Source: an uncultured Clostridia bacterium
Lineage (GTDB): Bacteria; Bacillota; Clostridia; TANB77; CAG-508
DNA: 44,189 nucleotides
Direction: 5' to 3'
Assembly: GCA_944392445.1 (NCBI GenBank)
Contig: CALXWT010000008.1
Location: forward strand, 1 to 44,189
Part shown: piece by piece, positions 16,919 through 24,671 of the stretch
How the letters are laid out: each line of letters opens with the position of its first letter
Position numbering within the stretch: position 1 is the first letter of the stretch
The notes under the pieces: generated by a model
Database searches by the model: none
The model's input: only the letters and a program-made list of their open reading frames with translations
What the model was told of the DNA's origin: nothing
Position numbers and translations under genes: made by a program

Positions 16919-17380
16919 ATGCAAGAACAATTTATGAAAGAGGCTCTAAAGGAAGCAAAAAAAGCATATAATAAATTAGAAATTCCAGTAGGAGCTGTTA
17001 TAGTAAAAGATGGGAAAATAATTGCAAGAGCTCATAACATAAAAGAAGAAAAGCAAGATACAACAAAACATGCAGAAATAATAGCAATACAAAAAGCAAG
17101 TAAAAAATTAGAAACTTGGCGTTTAAATGATTGTGAAATGTATGTAACACTAGAGCCATGTGCAATGTGTGCAGGAGCAATTATACAAGCAAGACTAAAA
17201 AAATTATATATAGGAACAATGGACCCAAAAACTGGAGCTTGTGGCTCAGTTTTAAACTTATTAAAAGACTTTAGATTTAATCATAATGTAGAATTAGAAA
17301 CAGGAGTACTTAAAGATGACTGTGAGCAAATCTTAAAGAGCTTTTTTAAGGAACTTAGAGAAATAAAGAGTAAAAAGTAA
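16919..17380 (+). CDS. tadA: tRNA-specific adenosine deaminase TadA
   Basis: 153 residues. The zinc site is complete: HAE (51-53) and PCAMCAGAI with Cys81 and Cys84; KTGACGSVLNLL is a TadA segment. TadA converts A34 to inosine in tRNA-Arg(ACG), allowing it to read CGU, CGC and CGA but not CGG. That matters here because CGG appears to be avoided. A GGAGG site precedes the ATG. tRNA-Ser follows its stop by only 5 nt, and the SRP RNA-dnaX-recR group lies downstream, as in Bacillus. Confidence 0.95.
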   Translation: MQEQFMKEALKEAKKAYNKLEIPVGAVIVKDGKIIARAHNIKEEKQDTTKHAEIIAIQKASKKLETWRLNDCEMYVTLEPCAMCAGAIIQARLKKLYIGTMDPKTGACGSVLNLLKDFRFNHNVELETGVLKDDCEQILKSFFKELREIKSKK

Positions 17381-17385
17381 AATAC

Positions 17386-17479
17386 GAAGTGGTATCGAAG
17401 AGGTCATAACGAGGCTGACTCGAAATCAGTTAGCTAGCTAATTGCTGGCACGTGGGTTCGAATCCCACCCACTTCGCCA
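17386..17479 (+). tRNA. tRNA-Ser (anticodon CGA)
   Basis: 94 nt with CCA. Acceptor GAAGTGG / CCACTTC, anticodon stem GCTGA/TCAGT with loop CTCGAAA (anticodon 17421-17423), a long class II variable arm, and T stem GTGGG/CCCAC. It begins 5 nt after the tadA stop, so it is probably processed from a shared transcript. Confidence 0.94.
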
Positions 17480-17524
17480 AAATATAAATATAGCATAAAG
17501 AATAGATGAATGGAGGACATAAAA

Positions 17525-18265
17525 ATGGATAAAGAAAAGAAAAAGCAAATGATAAAGCTATGTATAGCTGTTAGCACATTTGTAATAATTCTTCTTTTAG
17601 TTGGTATAACAATGATAAAATACCAAGTAGAAGGCGATAAAAATATGCCATTTAACCTATCCAAAATAATTATGGTAAGTACAGCAGAGGGGCAAGAGAC
17701 AGAGGGCGATAAAAAATGGAATTTTAGTATATACCAAAACAATGATGTATACATATATATAGACAAAAACGAAGACTATAAAGGCGAAGAAAGAACCATA
17801 AAAAGCGTAAGAATAGAAAATATAAATATTACAAAGGCACCAAGTGTAGGCGAAATAAAAACATATATGCCTAATAGTGTTGAGGGAAGACTTTTTGATT
17901 ATAGTGATGAATATATAGTAAACGAGAAGCTAGAATATAAAGGAGCAGAAGAAAGTAATCCTCAAACATTAGAAATAGGTAGTAATGGTGGAAGCTTGTT
18001 ACTAAGCTTTAGTAATATTGGCTTGGACACATATAGTTCAGATGAAGACGAAGAAATTACTCATGACGGTACATTACTAGAAAAAATTGATGTAACAAAT
18101 GATGATATAACATTTAATGTATCTTTTGATATTGTTATTACTGTAGAAAATTGTAGCTATAGAGCTAATACTACACTACAATTACCTTGTGGAAACATAT
18201 TAGAAGAAGGAACTTGTAGCATAGAAAAAACAGATATGAGTGATGTTATATTTAAAAGAGAATAA
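17525..18265 (+). CDS. Membrane-anchored protein of unknown function
   Basis: 246 residues. A lysine-rich N-terminus is followed by one membrane helix (LCIAVSTFVIILLLVGITMI, about residues 12-31), then a soluble, mostly beta extracellular region rich in acidic residues. The topology (few N-terminal residues inside, the rest outside) suggests a cell-surface or forespore-side protein. No family recognised. The start is the second ATG (17525): the first ATG (17510) overlaps the GGAGG that serves as ribosome binding site, 8 nt upstream of the chosen start. Confidence 0.75.
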   Translation: MDKEKKKQMIKLCIAVSTFVIILLLVGITMIKYQVEGDKNMPFNLSKIIMVSTAEGQETEGDKKWNFSIYQNNDVYIYIDKNEDYKGEERTIKSVRIENINITKAPSVGEIKTYMPNSVEGRLFDYSDEYIVNEKLEYKGAEESNPQTLEIGSNGGSLLLSFSNIGLDTYSSDEDEEITHDGTLLEKIDVTNDDITFNVSFDIVITVENCSYRANTTLQLPCGNILEEGTCSIEKTDMSDVIFKRE

Positions 18266-18323
18266 TGAAATAAAAATACATTCTGTTTATGGTTAATTTA
18301 GCTAAAAAACTTATTAATAACTC

Positions 18324-18352
18324 TTGATAAATTGAATAAAACATTATATAAT
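18324..18352 (+). promoter_or_regulatory. Promoter of the SRP RNA
   Basis: TTGATA (18324-18329), 17-nt spacer, TATAAT (18347-18352). The predicted start coincides with the start of the RNA helix at 18359. Confidence 0.8.
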
Positions 18353-18358
18353 ACAAAT

Positions 18359-18491
18359 GGTATGAAAATTTTAACTATTGTATGGAGGGGACCAACAAGA
18401 AGCTGTGAACCTTGTCAGGTCCGGAAGGAAGCAGCAATAAGCAGTACTTCTTGTGTGGAAACTTCCATAGAGTAGTTAAAATTATCACACC
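18359..18491 (+). ncRNA. ffs: Signal recognition particle RNA (small, 4.5S-like)
   Basis: The universally conserved apical domain is present (GAACCTTGTCAGGTCCGGAA, then GGAAGCAGCAATAAGC). The ends pair over a long helix (GGTATGAAAATTTTAACTA with TAGTTAAAATTATCACACC), followed by a T run at 18493-18498 as terminator. The RNA binds Ffh and targets membrane proteins to the translocon. Its position immediately upstream of dnaX matches Bacillus. Confidence 0.95.
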
Positions 18492-18519
18492 ATTTTTTAA
18501 AGACAGAGGGTGATATAGA

Positions 18520-20112
18520 TTGTCGTATACAGCATTATATAGAAAATTTAGACCACAAAGGTTTGACGAAATTGTAGGACAAGAGCATATTACAAAAACA
18601 CTTAAAAATCAAATAATTGCAGGAAGAGTTGGACATGCATATCTTTTTAATGGAGGAAGAGGAACAGGAAAAACTAGTGCAGCAAAGGTTTTGGCAAGAG
18701 CTGTTAATTGCTTAAACCCAAAAGACGGAGAGCCTTGCAATGAGTGTGAAATCTGTAAAGCAGCGCTTTCTGGCTCACTTACAGACATAGTTGAAATGGA
18801 TGCTGCATCAAACAATAGTGTAGAAGATATTCGTTCAATAAGAGAAGAAGTAAATTTTTTACCAACTCTTGCAAAGTATAGAGTATATATAATAGATGAG
18901 GTTCACATGTTATCTACAGGTGCATTTAATGCTCTACTAAAAACATTAGAAGAGCCACCAGCACACGTGAAATTTATATTAGCAACAACAGAACCACAAA
19001 AATTACCAGCAACAATACTTTCAAGATGTCAGAGATTTGACTTTAAAAAAATATCAAACGCAGATATAATTAGAAGACTTGAATATGTTGCAAAGGAAAG
19101 CAATATAGAAATAACTGAGGAGGCACTAAATTTAATTGCCACACTTTCAGAAGGAGCAATGAGAGATGCTTTAAGTATTTTGGAAAGATGTTTGCAAGAT
19201 GGAGAAACTAACATAGATGAAGATAAAATTAAAGATTTAGTAGGAATTCCAAAATTAACATACATACACGCAATTGTAAAAGCATTTTTGGAATATAACG
19301 TAGATGAAGCAATAAAGGCAGTAGATACAGTCTTAAATGAAGGAAAAGACCTAAATAATTTACTTTGGGAAATTATAAAATACGTAAAAGATATTTTAGT
19401 ATATAAAGCAACAAATAAACTTGATATATATAGCAAAGACGAAATAGAGCAGATAAAAGCATTAGCAGAAGAAACTACAAAAGAAAGACTTTTATATATA
19501 ATAACAGACTTATCAAAACTAGAAAATGATATGAAATGGTCTTCACAAAAAAGCATTTTATTTCAAGTAGAAATTATAAAATTATGTAGTGAACATTTAA
19601 TAGAAACAGTTGTGGAAACTGTGGATAAAGGCAATGGAAAACAAGCAAAAACTGCAGATAAAAATGAAGCAACAGTAAATAAACAATATGCTAGTACAAA
19701 CAGTGGAAACACACAAAATTTAAACAAAAAAGTTGATGCTCAAGCAAATTTCACTCAAGCAATTTCAGGATTTGGTGAGGCAAAAGGCTGGAAAAATGTA
19801 CTAGACGGACTTAAACAAAATGGAAAAATTATGATGTATTCTAATTTGTTAAAATCTAAGGCAATAGAATTAAACGATATGACTATTGGAATAAGCTTTC
19901 CAGAAGGCATAAACGCCTTTGGAAAATCTATTTTAGAAAAACCAGAAAATATAATTGAACTTTCAAAAGCGGTATCAATGGAATATGGTAAGGATATGAA
20001 AGTTAAAATTATTGAAAATGTAGATTCTCTTCCAAAGAAACAAGAGCGAGGTGAGAGTGGGTTAGAGAAGATGGTAGAGGAACTTAATATCCCTCTAAAC
20101 ATAATAGAATAG
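18520..20112 (+). CDS. dnaX: DNA polymerase III gamma/tau subunit DnaX
   Basis: 530 residues. Family start YTALYRKFRPQRFDEIVGQ, Walker A GGRGTGKTS (45-53), the four-cysteine zinc module (Cys64, 73, 76, 79), Walker B IIDEVHML, and sensor LATTEPQKLPATILSRCQRF. The region after about residue 370 is a low-complexity linker and tau tail. DnaX is the clamp-loader ATPase. The start codon is TTG, with AGGGTGA 7 nt upstream. The transcript probably continues into ebfC and recR, but a long palindrome separates dnaX from ebfC. Confidence 0.95.
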   Translation: MSYTALYRKFRPQRFDEIVGQEHITKTLKNQIIAGRVGHAYLFNGGRGTGKTSAAKVLARAVNCLNPKDGEPCNECEICKAALSGSLTDIVEMDAASNNSVEDIRSIREEVNFLPTLAKYRVYIIDEVHMLSTGAFNALLKTLEEPPAHVKFILATTEPQKLPATILSRCQRFDFKKISNADIIRRLEYVAKESNIEITEEALNLIATLSEGAMRDALSILERCLQDGETNIDEDKIKDLVGIPKLTYIHAIVKAFLEYNVDEAIKAVDTVLNEGKDLNNLLWEIIKYVKDILVYKATNKLDIYSKDEIEQIKALAEETTKERLLYIITDLSKLENDMKWSSQKSILFQVEIIKLCSEHLIETVVETVDKGNGKQAKTADKNEATVNKQYASTNSGNTQNLNKKVDAQANFTQAISGFGEAKGWKNVLDGLKQNGKIMMYSNLLKSKAIELNDMTIGISFPEGINAFGKSILEKPENIIELSKAVSMEYGKDMKVKIIENVDSLPKKQERGESGLEKMVEELNIPLNIIE

Positions 20113-20285
20113 TTTTAAAAATAATTGCATTTTGGCGTTGTTGAACTTCGCTAAGAAAATCCTCTGGCGTAGCAAAAAGCACGCCTCCGGTTTTCTTGCT
20201 TGTTCGCCAGCTACTGCATACTGAGCTTGTAACAGGCAAGCCTTAACAAGCTCAGCATAGCCAAAACTACAATTCTTTTTAAAAC
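20112..20285. repeat. Intergenic long palindrome C
   Basis: Imperfect arms (20112-20136 and 20260-20285; GTTTTAAAAATAATTGCATT... versus ...AATTCTTTTTAAAAC) around a GC-richer core with a TGAGCTTGT/ACAAGCTCA hairpin and a GGCGT/ACGCC pairing. It interrupts the conserved dnaX-ebfC-recR group. It shares the string AACTTCGCTAA with palindrome B. Confidence 0.65.
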
Positions 20286-20330
20286 TAGAATAATAAATAA
20301 GCTAATAATTTAAATATAGGAGGAAAGAAA

Positions 20331-20672
20331 ATGGCAAAAAGAGGTGGATTCCCTAATATGGGAGGATTTGGTGGTATGAATATCAACCAATTAATGAAAG
20401 AAGCAAAAAAAATGCAATCAGATATGGAAAAATCACAAGAAGAACTTGCTGCAAAAGAATTTGAAGCAACAGCAGGTGGAGGAGCAGTAGCAGTAAAAGT
20501 AAGTGGAGATAAAGTATTAAAAGAAATTACAATTAAAAAAGAAGTAGTAGACCCAGATGATGTAGAAATGCTACAAGATTTAATATTAACATCTGTAAAT
20601 GAAGCCTTAAGAAAAGTTGATAGTGAACAAGCTGCATCACTTGGAAAATACAATATACCAGGACTAATGTAA
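20331..20672 (+). CDS. ebfC: Nucleoid-associated protein EbfC/YbaB
   Basis: 113 residues. Glycine-rich N-terminus ([11 protein letters not shown]), then [20 protein letters not shown], a central [17 protein letters not shown] core and [21 protein letters not shown]. All are typical of the YbaB/EbfC dimeric DNA-binding family. It sits between dnaX and recR, the conserved position, with AGGAGG upstream of the ATG. It is thought to bind DNA without strict sequence specificity. Confidence 0.95.
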   Translation: MAKRGGFPNMGGFGGMNINQLMKEAKKMQSDMEKSQEELAAKEFEATAGGGAVAVKVSGDKVLKEITIKKEVVDPDDVEMLQDLILTSVNEALRKVDSEQAASLGKYNIPGLM

Positions 20673-20685
20673 AGGAAGAATAAAA

Positions 20686-21285
20686 ATGTCGTATTATTCA
20701 CCATCAATAGAAAAATTAATAGAAGCATTTGAAAGATTGCCAAGTATAGGAAGCAAGACTGCTGCAAGGCTTGCTTTTTATATTTTAAATGCAAGCAAAG
20801 AAGAAACAGACGAATTTATATCAGCAATTCAAAATGCAAAACAAAACTTAAAATACTGCTCTAAATGTTTTAACATATCGGATACAGATCCTTGCGAAAT
20901 ATGCTCAAACCCAACAAGAGATAATACTACAATTTGTGTAGTAGAAGACGTAAAAGATGTAGTAGCAATGGAAAGAACACATGAATTTAAGGGAGTTTAT
21001 CATGTACTGCATGGAAGTATATCTCCAATGAACGGTGTAGGACCAGATGATATAAAAATAAAAGAACTACTTGCACGTTTAATGGGCGGAGAAGTTAAGG
21101 AACTTATTTTAGCAACTAACCCAAGAGTTGAGGGAGAAGCAACAGCAATGTATATTTCTAAATTAGTTAAGCCACTAGGAATAAAAGTAACTAGAATAGC
21201 ACACGGTATTCCAGTTGGAGGAGACTTAGAATATACAGATGAAGTAACTCTATCTAAAGCATTAGAAGGAAGAAGAGAACTATAG
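20686..21285 (+). CDS. recR: Recombination mediator RecR
   Basis: 199 residues, standard length. N-terminal helix-hairpin-helix ([17 protein letters not shown]), C4 zinc finger (CSKC and CEIC, about residues 54-72), Toprim domain starting [16 protein letters not shown], and [21 protein letters not shown]. RecR works with RecF and RecO to load RecA at gaps. It starts 13 nt after ebfC with AAAGGAAG, so the two are co-transcribed. Confidence 0.96.
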   Translation: MSYYSPSIEKLIEAFERLPSIGSKTAARLAFYILNASKEETDEFISAIQNAKQNLKYCSKCFNISDTDPCEICSNPTRDNTTICVVEDVKDVVAMERTHEFKGVYHVLHGSISPMNGVGPDDIKIKELLARLMGGEVKELILATNPRVEGEATAMYISKLVKPLGIKVTRIAHGIPVGGDLEYTDEVTLSKALEGRREL

Positions 21286-21297
21286 TCTATCGAAAAT

Positions 21298-21474
21298 CTA
21301 TTTTTCCTCTACGACTTTATCTGTAGCAAGCAATGCTAAAATATCAGCAAGAGATGTAAAGAAAACAACTAATTTTGCAATATCAAGTGTAGAATAATTT
21401 TGAGAAAAATATAGAGCAAGACTATTGGCAAGTGCAGTTAATTCTGCACCAGATATATTGGACAAAGAGTTCAT
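21298..21474 (-). CDS. Small protein of 58 residues (unknown, possibly DUF6774-like)
   Basis: A minus-strand ATG is preceded by AGAGGAGGC at ideal spacing. The protein is rich in alanine, leucine and serine (GAELTALANSLALYFSQ; VVFFTSLADILALLATDK). Three predicted amphipathic helices with a 'Dia-L-F-x-SLaDiLALLA' pattern resemble small uncharacterised Firmicute proteins I associate loosely with DUF6774; the assignment is weak. Its ribosome binding site is embedded in a perfect 16-bp hairpin that also looks like the terminator of the upstream minus-strand gene. Converges on recR with a 12-nt gap. Confidence 0.7.
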   Translation of the reverse strand: MNSLSNISGAELTALANSLALYFSQNYSTLDIAKLVVFFTSLADILALLATDKVVEEK

Positions 21475-21517
21475 AAAAAGCCTCCTCTTAAATAATATAT
21501 GTAAGAGGAGGCTTTTT
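21475..21517. terminator. Perfect hairpin: terminator in both directions and ribosome-site mask
   Basis: AAAAAGCCTCCTCTTA (21475-21490) pairs perfectly with 21502-21517 around an 11-nt loop. Plus strand: GGC followed by six T, suited to ending the recR transcript. Minus strand: GGCTTTTTATG, with the AGGAGG of the 58-residue gene inside the stem. Confidence 0.75.
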
Positions 21518-21541
21518 TGATATATTTTTTTGAAAAAATAT

Positions 21542-22669
21542 TTAATCCAAACTCATTATAATTCTGCAAATATCTTTAGTAGAATCTTTTTTTGCTAAAA
21601 GCTTAGTATTTTCTTTCATTCTTTCTAATTTATTTTTATCTTTAAATAACTCTTGAATTACCTTATCAGGATTATCTTTTTTTCTAATCCAAACACCAAC
21701 ATTATGACTTTCTAAAAATTCTGCATTTTCTTCTTCTTGACCAGGAATTGGATTTATAACTAGAAGAGGTAAGCCAGAAGCTAAACTTTCGCTAGTTGTA
21801 AGCCCACCAGGTTTAGTAACTACTAATGTAGAAATACTCATTATCTCTGGAACTTTTGTTGTGTAATCAAAAACTCTAACTCTATCATTAGAATTAGTTT
21901 CTTCAACTATAGTTTTAAATCCTAAATTCATCTTTTTGTTCCTACCAGAAACTGCAATTATTTGGTAAGTGGGCAAATTGTGGATAAGTGACCTTAAAAT
22001 TTGCAAAGTCCTGTCTTTACCAAGACCAAATTCTCCACCGCCAAAAAATAAAATAACAGGTTTAGTTTTATCTAAATTGAATTCTTTATATATTTCAGAT
22101 TTACTAAACTCTTGCGAAAACTTTTCTGATAAAGGAATTCCAGTAGTATGTATTTTTTCCTTATCTACACCATATTCTATCAAATATTTTTCCATTTTTG
22201 TATTAGATACACAAAAAGCATCTGTATATTCATGTCCGATTAACCACTGATCATGTGGTGCAAAATCTGTAAGAATTGTAACTAATTTGCAATCAATCTT
22301 TCCTTTTCTTCGCAAATAACTTACCATTTGGCTACTAAATGGATGAGTAGATACAACAATATCTGGATTTATTTCTTTAATTAAATTCTTTATTTTTACT
22401 GCCATCATTTTGTTAGCCCTGGAACTTATATGTGCAAGTATTCCTTTCTGAGACTTGTCATAAATTCTACCCCATAAATTTGGAGCATTTTTTGCCATTT
22501 GGTTATATGCACCTGTAGTTGCTCTATCTAAAATTTTATTAACGTATTTTATACAATCAACAATTTCAGTTTCTACATTATAATTATCATCTAAATACTT
22601 TTTTATAGCTTTAGCAGCAGAAAAATGGCCACCACCATAAGCTGCATAAAATATCAATATTTTTTTCAT
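21542..22669 (-). CDS. UgtP/MGDG-synthase-family lipid glycosyltransferase
   Basis: 375 residues. The N-terminal MGDG_synth module is typical: ILIFYAAYGGGHFSAAKAI, VDCIKYVN, and VVSTHPFSSQMVSYL, then VTILTDFAPHDQWL. The C-terminal GT28 donor domain has ILFFGGGEFGLGK and the UDP-binding TKPGGLTTSESLASGLPLLV. In Bacillus, UgtP adds glucose from UDP-glucose to diacylglycerol, making glycolipid anchors for lipoteichoic acid. GalU and PgcA in this window would supply UDP-glucose. Single gene, GGGGAT upstream of the ATG. Confidence 0.88.
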   Translation of the reverse strand: MKKILIFYAAYGGGHFSAAKAIKKYLDDNYNVETEIVDCIKYVNKILDRATTGAYNQMAKNAPNLWGRIYDKSQKGILAHISSRANKMMAVKIKNLIKEINPDIVVSTHPFSSQMVSYLRRKGKIDCKLVTILTDFAPHDQWLIGHEYTDAFCVSNTKMEKYLIEYGVDKEKIHTTGIPLSEKFSQEFSKSEIYKEFNLDKTKPVILFFGGGEFGLGKDRTLQILRSLIHNLPTYQIIAVSGRNKKMNLGFKTIVEETNSNDRVRVFDYTTKVPEIMSISTLVVTKPGGLTTSESLASGLPLLVINPIPGQEEENAEFLESHNVGVWIRKKDNPDKVIQELFKDKNKLERMKENTKLLAKKDSTKDICRIIMSLD

Positions 22670-22792
22670 AAAATCCCCTATAAATCAAAAATTCAAAGAT
22701 ATTTTATCACAAAAAATATAAAAAGTCTAAAGATTAAGAATATTTTAACAAATTTTACACAAAATATGAGAAATACAATTCAAATGTATATA

Positions 22793-22983
22793 AAGAAAGA
22801 GTGTATAATAAAAATTTTATTTGCATTCCTCGGCTCAATACAAAGCTAAAGAAATTCTAAACTTATTTTATGGCACCCTTCCATCATAGATGAACTCTTT
22901 CCATAAACTAAGCCTAAGAATTTCTAAAGCTTTTCCAATCACATTTCGGAATTTAATAAAATTTTTATTATACGCTCTTTCTT
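22793..22983. repeat. Intergenic long palindrome D
   Basis: 29-nt arms 22793-22821 and 22955-22983 with one mismatch (AAGAAAGAGTGTATAATAAA...), plus inner imperfect arms near 22845-22872 and 22900-22930. It fills the 358-nt gap between divergent ugtP-like and ypeB genes, which otherwise shows no ORF. It may overlap the ypeB promoter region. Confidence 0.7.
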
Positions 22984-23027
22984 TTAAGATTTAAATAATC
23001 TATAAAGTAAAGAAAGGATTGATTTTT

Positions 23028-24407
23028 GTGGGTGCGATTAAAAACAAAGTGTTAGATTGGAAAAATAGATTAAAAGATAGGCATATGCTTAGTATTGTGG
23101 TGGTACTTTTTACAATAATAGTAGTCATGGCAATATATATTTATAAAAAACAAACAGAGTATAGACAAGCTTCAGAGAATGCATACAATATGGCGTTTTA
23201 TGAAGTTGTAGATTATGTCCAAAATGTAGAGGTGTTTTTAGCAAAATCGTTAATTACTAATTCACCAGAAAGTAGTGCCGAGAGTCTAACTAATGTATGG
23301 AGAGAGGCAAACTTGGCTATGGGATACTTATCTCAACTTCCAATTAGTTCACACGAATTAGAAAATACGTCAAAGTTTTTAAACCAAGTAAGTGAATATA
23401 GTTACTCTTTATATAGAAAGAATTTAAAAGATGAAGAATTAACAGATGACGATATGAAAAATCTTAAAGAATTGCACGAGTATAGTGTAGAATTAGAAAA
23501 TGTATTAAATCAGTTGTCGGCAGATATAAATGATGGAAGAATTAGTTGGGGAGAATTGTCAGAAGAAGGAACTGTAGCATTTGCACAACAAGTAAGCAAT
23601 ATCTCTCAAGACAGTTTTGGAAATCTAGAGGAAACTTTTCATGAATATTCTGGTCTAATATATGATGGAGCATTTTCAGAACACATAACTAAAGCAGAAA
23701 AAGTTGGACTTACAGGAGAAAATATAGATGAAGAAACTGCAAAAAATAAAGCAAAAGAATTATTTAGTGTAAATGTAAAAGAAATAGAATCATACGGAAA
23801 AAGTGAAGGAGATATTACTTCATATAATTTTGGACTAACCTTTGATGATGACTCTACAGCAACTGTTTCGATTTCAGAAAAGGGTGGACATGTAATATAT
23901 ATGGATAAAAATAGAGATGTTTTATCCGAAGTATTGTCTCAGGAAGAGGCAGATAGCAAAGCAAAAGAATACTTAGAAAAACTTGGATTTGAAAATATGA
24001 GAGAAACGTATTATTTAAAACAAAGTGGGATAGTAACAATAAATTATGCTTACGTACAGGATGATGTAATAATGTATCCTGATTTAATAAAAGTAAAAGT
24101 AGCATTAGACGATGGAGAAATACTAGGAATAGAAACAACAGGATACCTAAATTCGCATAAAGAAAGAGAATTAAAAGAGCCAAAGGTAACAGTAGAAGAC
24201 GCAAAGGAAAGTTTAAATAAGGACCTAAATATAGAAAGTGAAGAATTAGCAATGATACCTACAGAATGGAAAACAGAAGCACTTTGCTGGGAATTTGAAG
24301 GAAATGTAGAGGGATTAGATTTTATAGTATATGTAAATGCAGAAACAGGCAAAGAAGAGGATATATTGATAATTACAAATACTCCAAATGGAACGCTTAC
24401 GCATTAG
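23028..24407 (+). CDS. ypeB: Germination protein YpeB
   Basis: 459 residues. N-terminal membrane helix (MLSIVVVLFTIIVVMAIYIY), a helical N-domain (FYEVVDYVQNVEVFLAKSLI; VWREANLAMGYLSQLPI), then PepSY-like repeats (SQEEADSKAKEYLEKLGF; VTVEDAKESLNKDLNI). YpeB holds the cortex-lytic enzyme SleB stable in the spore. Start: GTG at 23028, 9 nt from AAAGGA; a TTG at 23019 abuts that site. sleB, the usual neighbour, is not adjacent in this window: the gene upstream is a divergent glycosyltransferase. Confidence 0.92.
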   Translation: MGAIKNKVLDWKNRLKDRHMLSIVVVLFTIIVVMAIYIYKKQTEYRQASENAYNMAFYEVVDYVQNVEVFLAKSLITNSPESSAESLTNVWREANLAMGYLSQLPISSHELENTSKFLNQVSEYSYSLYRKNLKDEELTDDDMKNLKELHEYSVELENVLNQLSADINDGRISWGELSEEGTVAFAQQVSNISQDSFGNLEETFHEYSGLIYDGAFSEHITKAEKVGLTGENIDEETAKNKAKELFSVNVKEIESYGKSEGDITSYNFGLTFDDDSTATVSISEKGGHVIYMDKNRDVLSEVLSQEEADSKAKEYLEKLGFENMRETYYLKQSGIVTINYAYVQDDVIMYPDLIKVKVALDDGEILGIETTGYLNSHKERELKEPKVTVEDAKESLNKDLNIESEELAMIPTEWKTEALCWEFEGNVEGLDFIVYVNAETGKEEDILIITNTPNGTLTH

Positions 24408-24430
24408 GGAATATTAAAAAGATAATATAA

Positions 24431-24469
24431 AAAATAAAGGCATTATAATAGAGTAATGTCTTTATTTTT
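24431..24469 (+). terminator. ypeB terminator
   Basis: AAAATAAAGGCATTA pairs with TAATGTCTTTATTTTT (one G-U), ending in a T run. Confidence 0.75.
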
Positions 24470-24595
24470 GTTAGTTTGATTTCTAGGATAAGGTACAGGT
24501 GTATCTGTTCTGAAAAGTAGATAATATACACTAGTATTATAAAAATCTGCTATTTTAGATAAAAGCTCTAACAAAAAATTCTTGTCAAAACACAT
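24443..24595 (-). pseudogene. C-terminal fragment of an XRE-family HTH regulator
   Basis: The minus frame reads LLELLSKIADFYNTSVYYLLFRTDTP, which matches the well-known end of XRE/Cro HTH regulators (pattern L-xx-IADYFNVS-x-DYLLGRTD). The N-terminal helix-turn-helix is missing: upstream there is only AT-rich sequence with no coding sense, a usual DYLLGRTD is degraded to YYLLFRTD, and the end lies in the ypeB terminator. It is most simply a decayed remnant of a regulator lost between ypeB and murF. Confidence 0.6.
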
Positions 24596-24671
24596 AATAT
24601 AGCATATAATAGCCATATAAAAATATAATATAATAGCACAATTTATAATTAAAAAAGAAAAGAGGAAAAAT

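Noticed and set aside
19045..19051. Run of seven A in dnaX as a programmed frameshift site
   Set aside because: It falls near residue 177 within the conserved ATPase domain, not at the gamma/tau border; a shift there would not give a gamma-like product.
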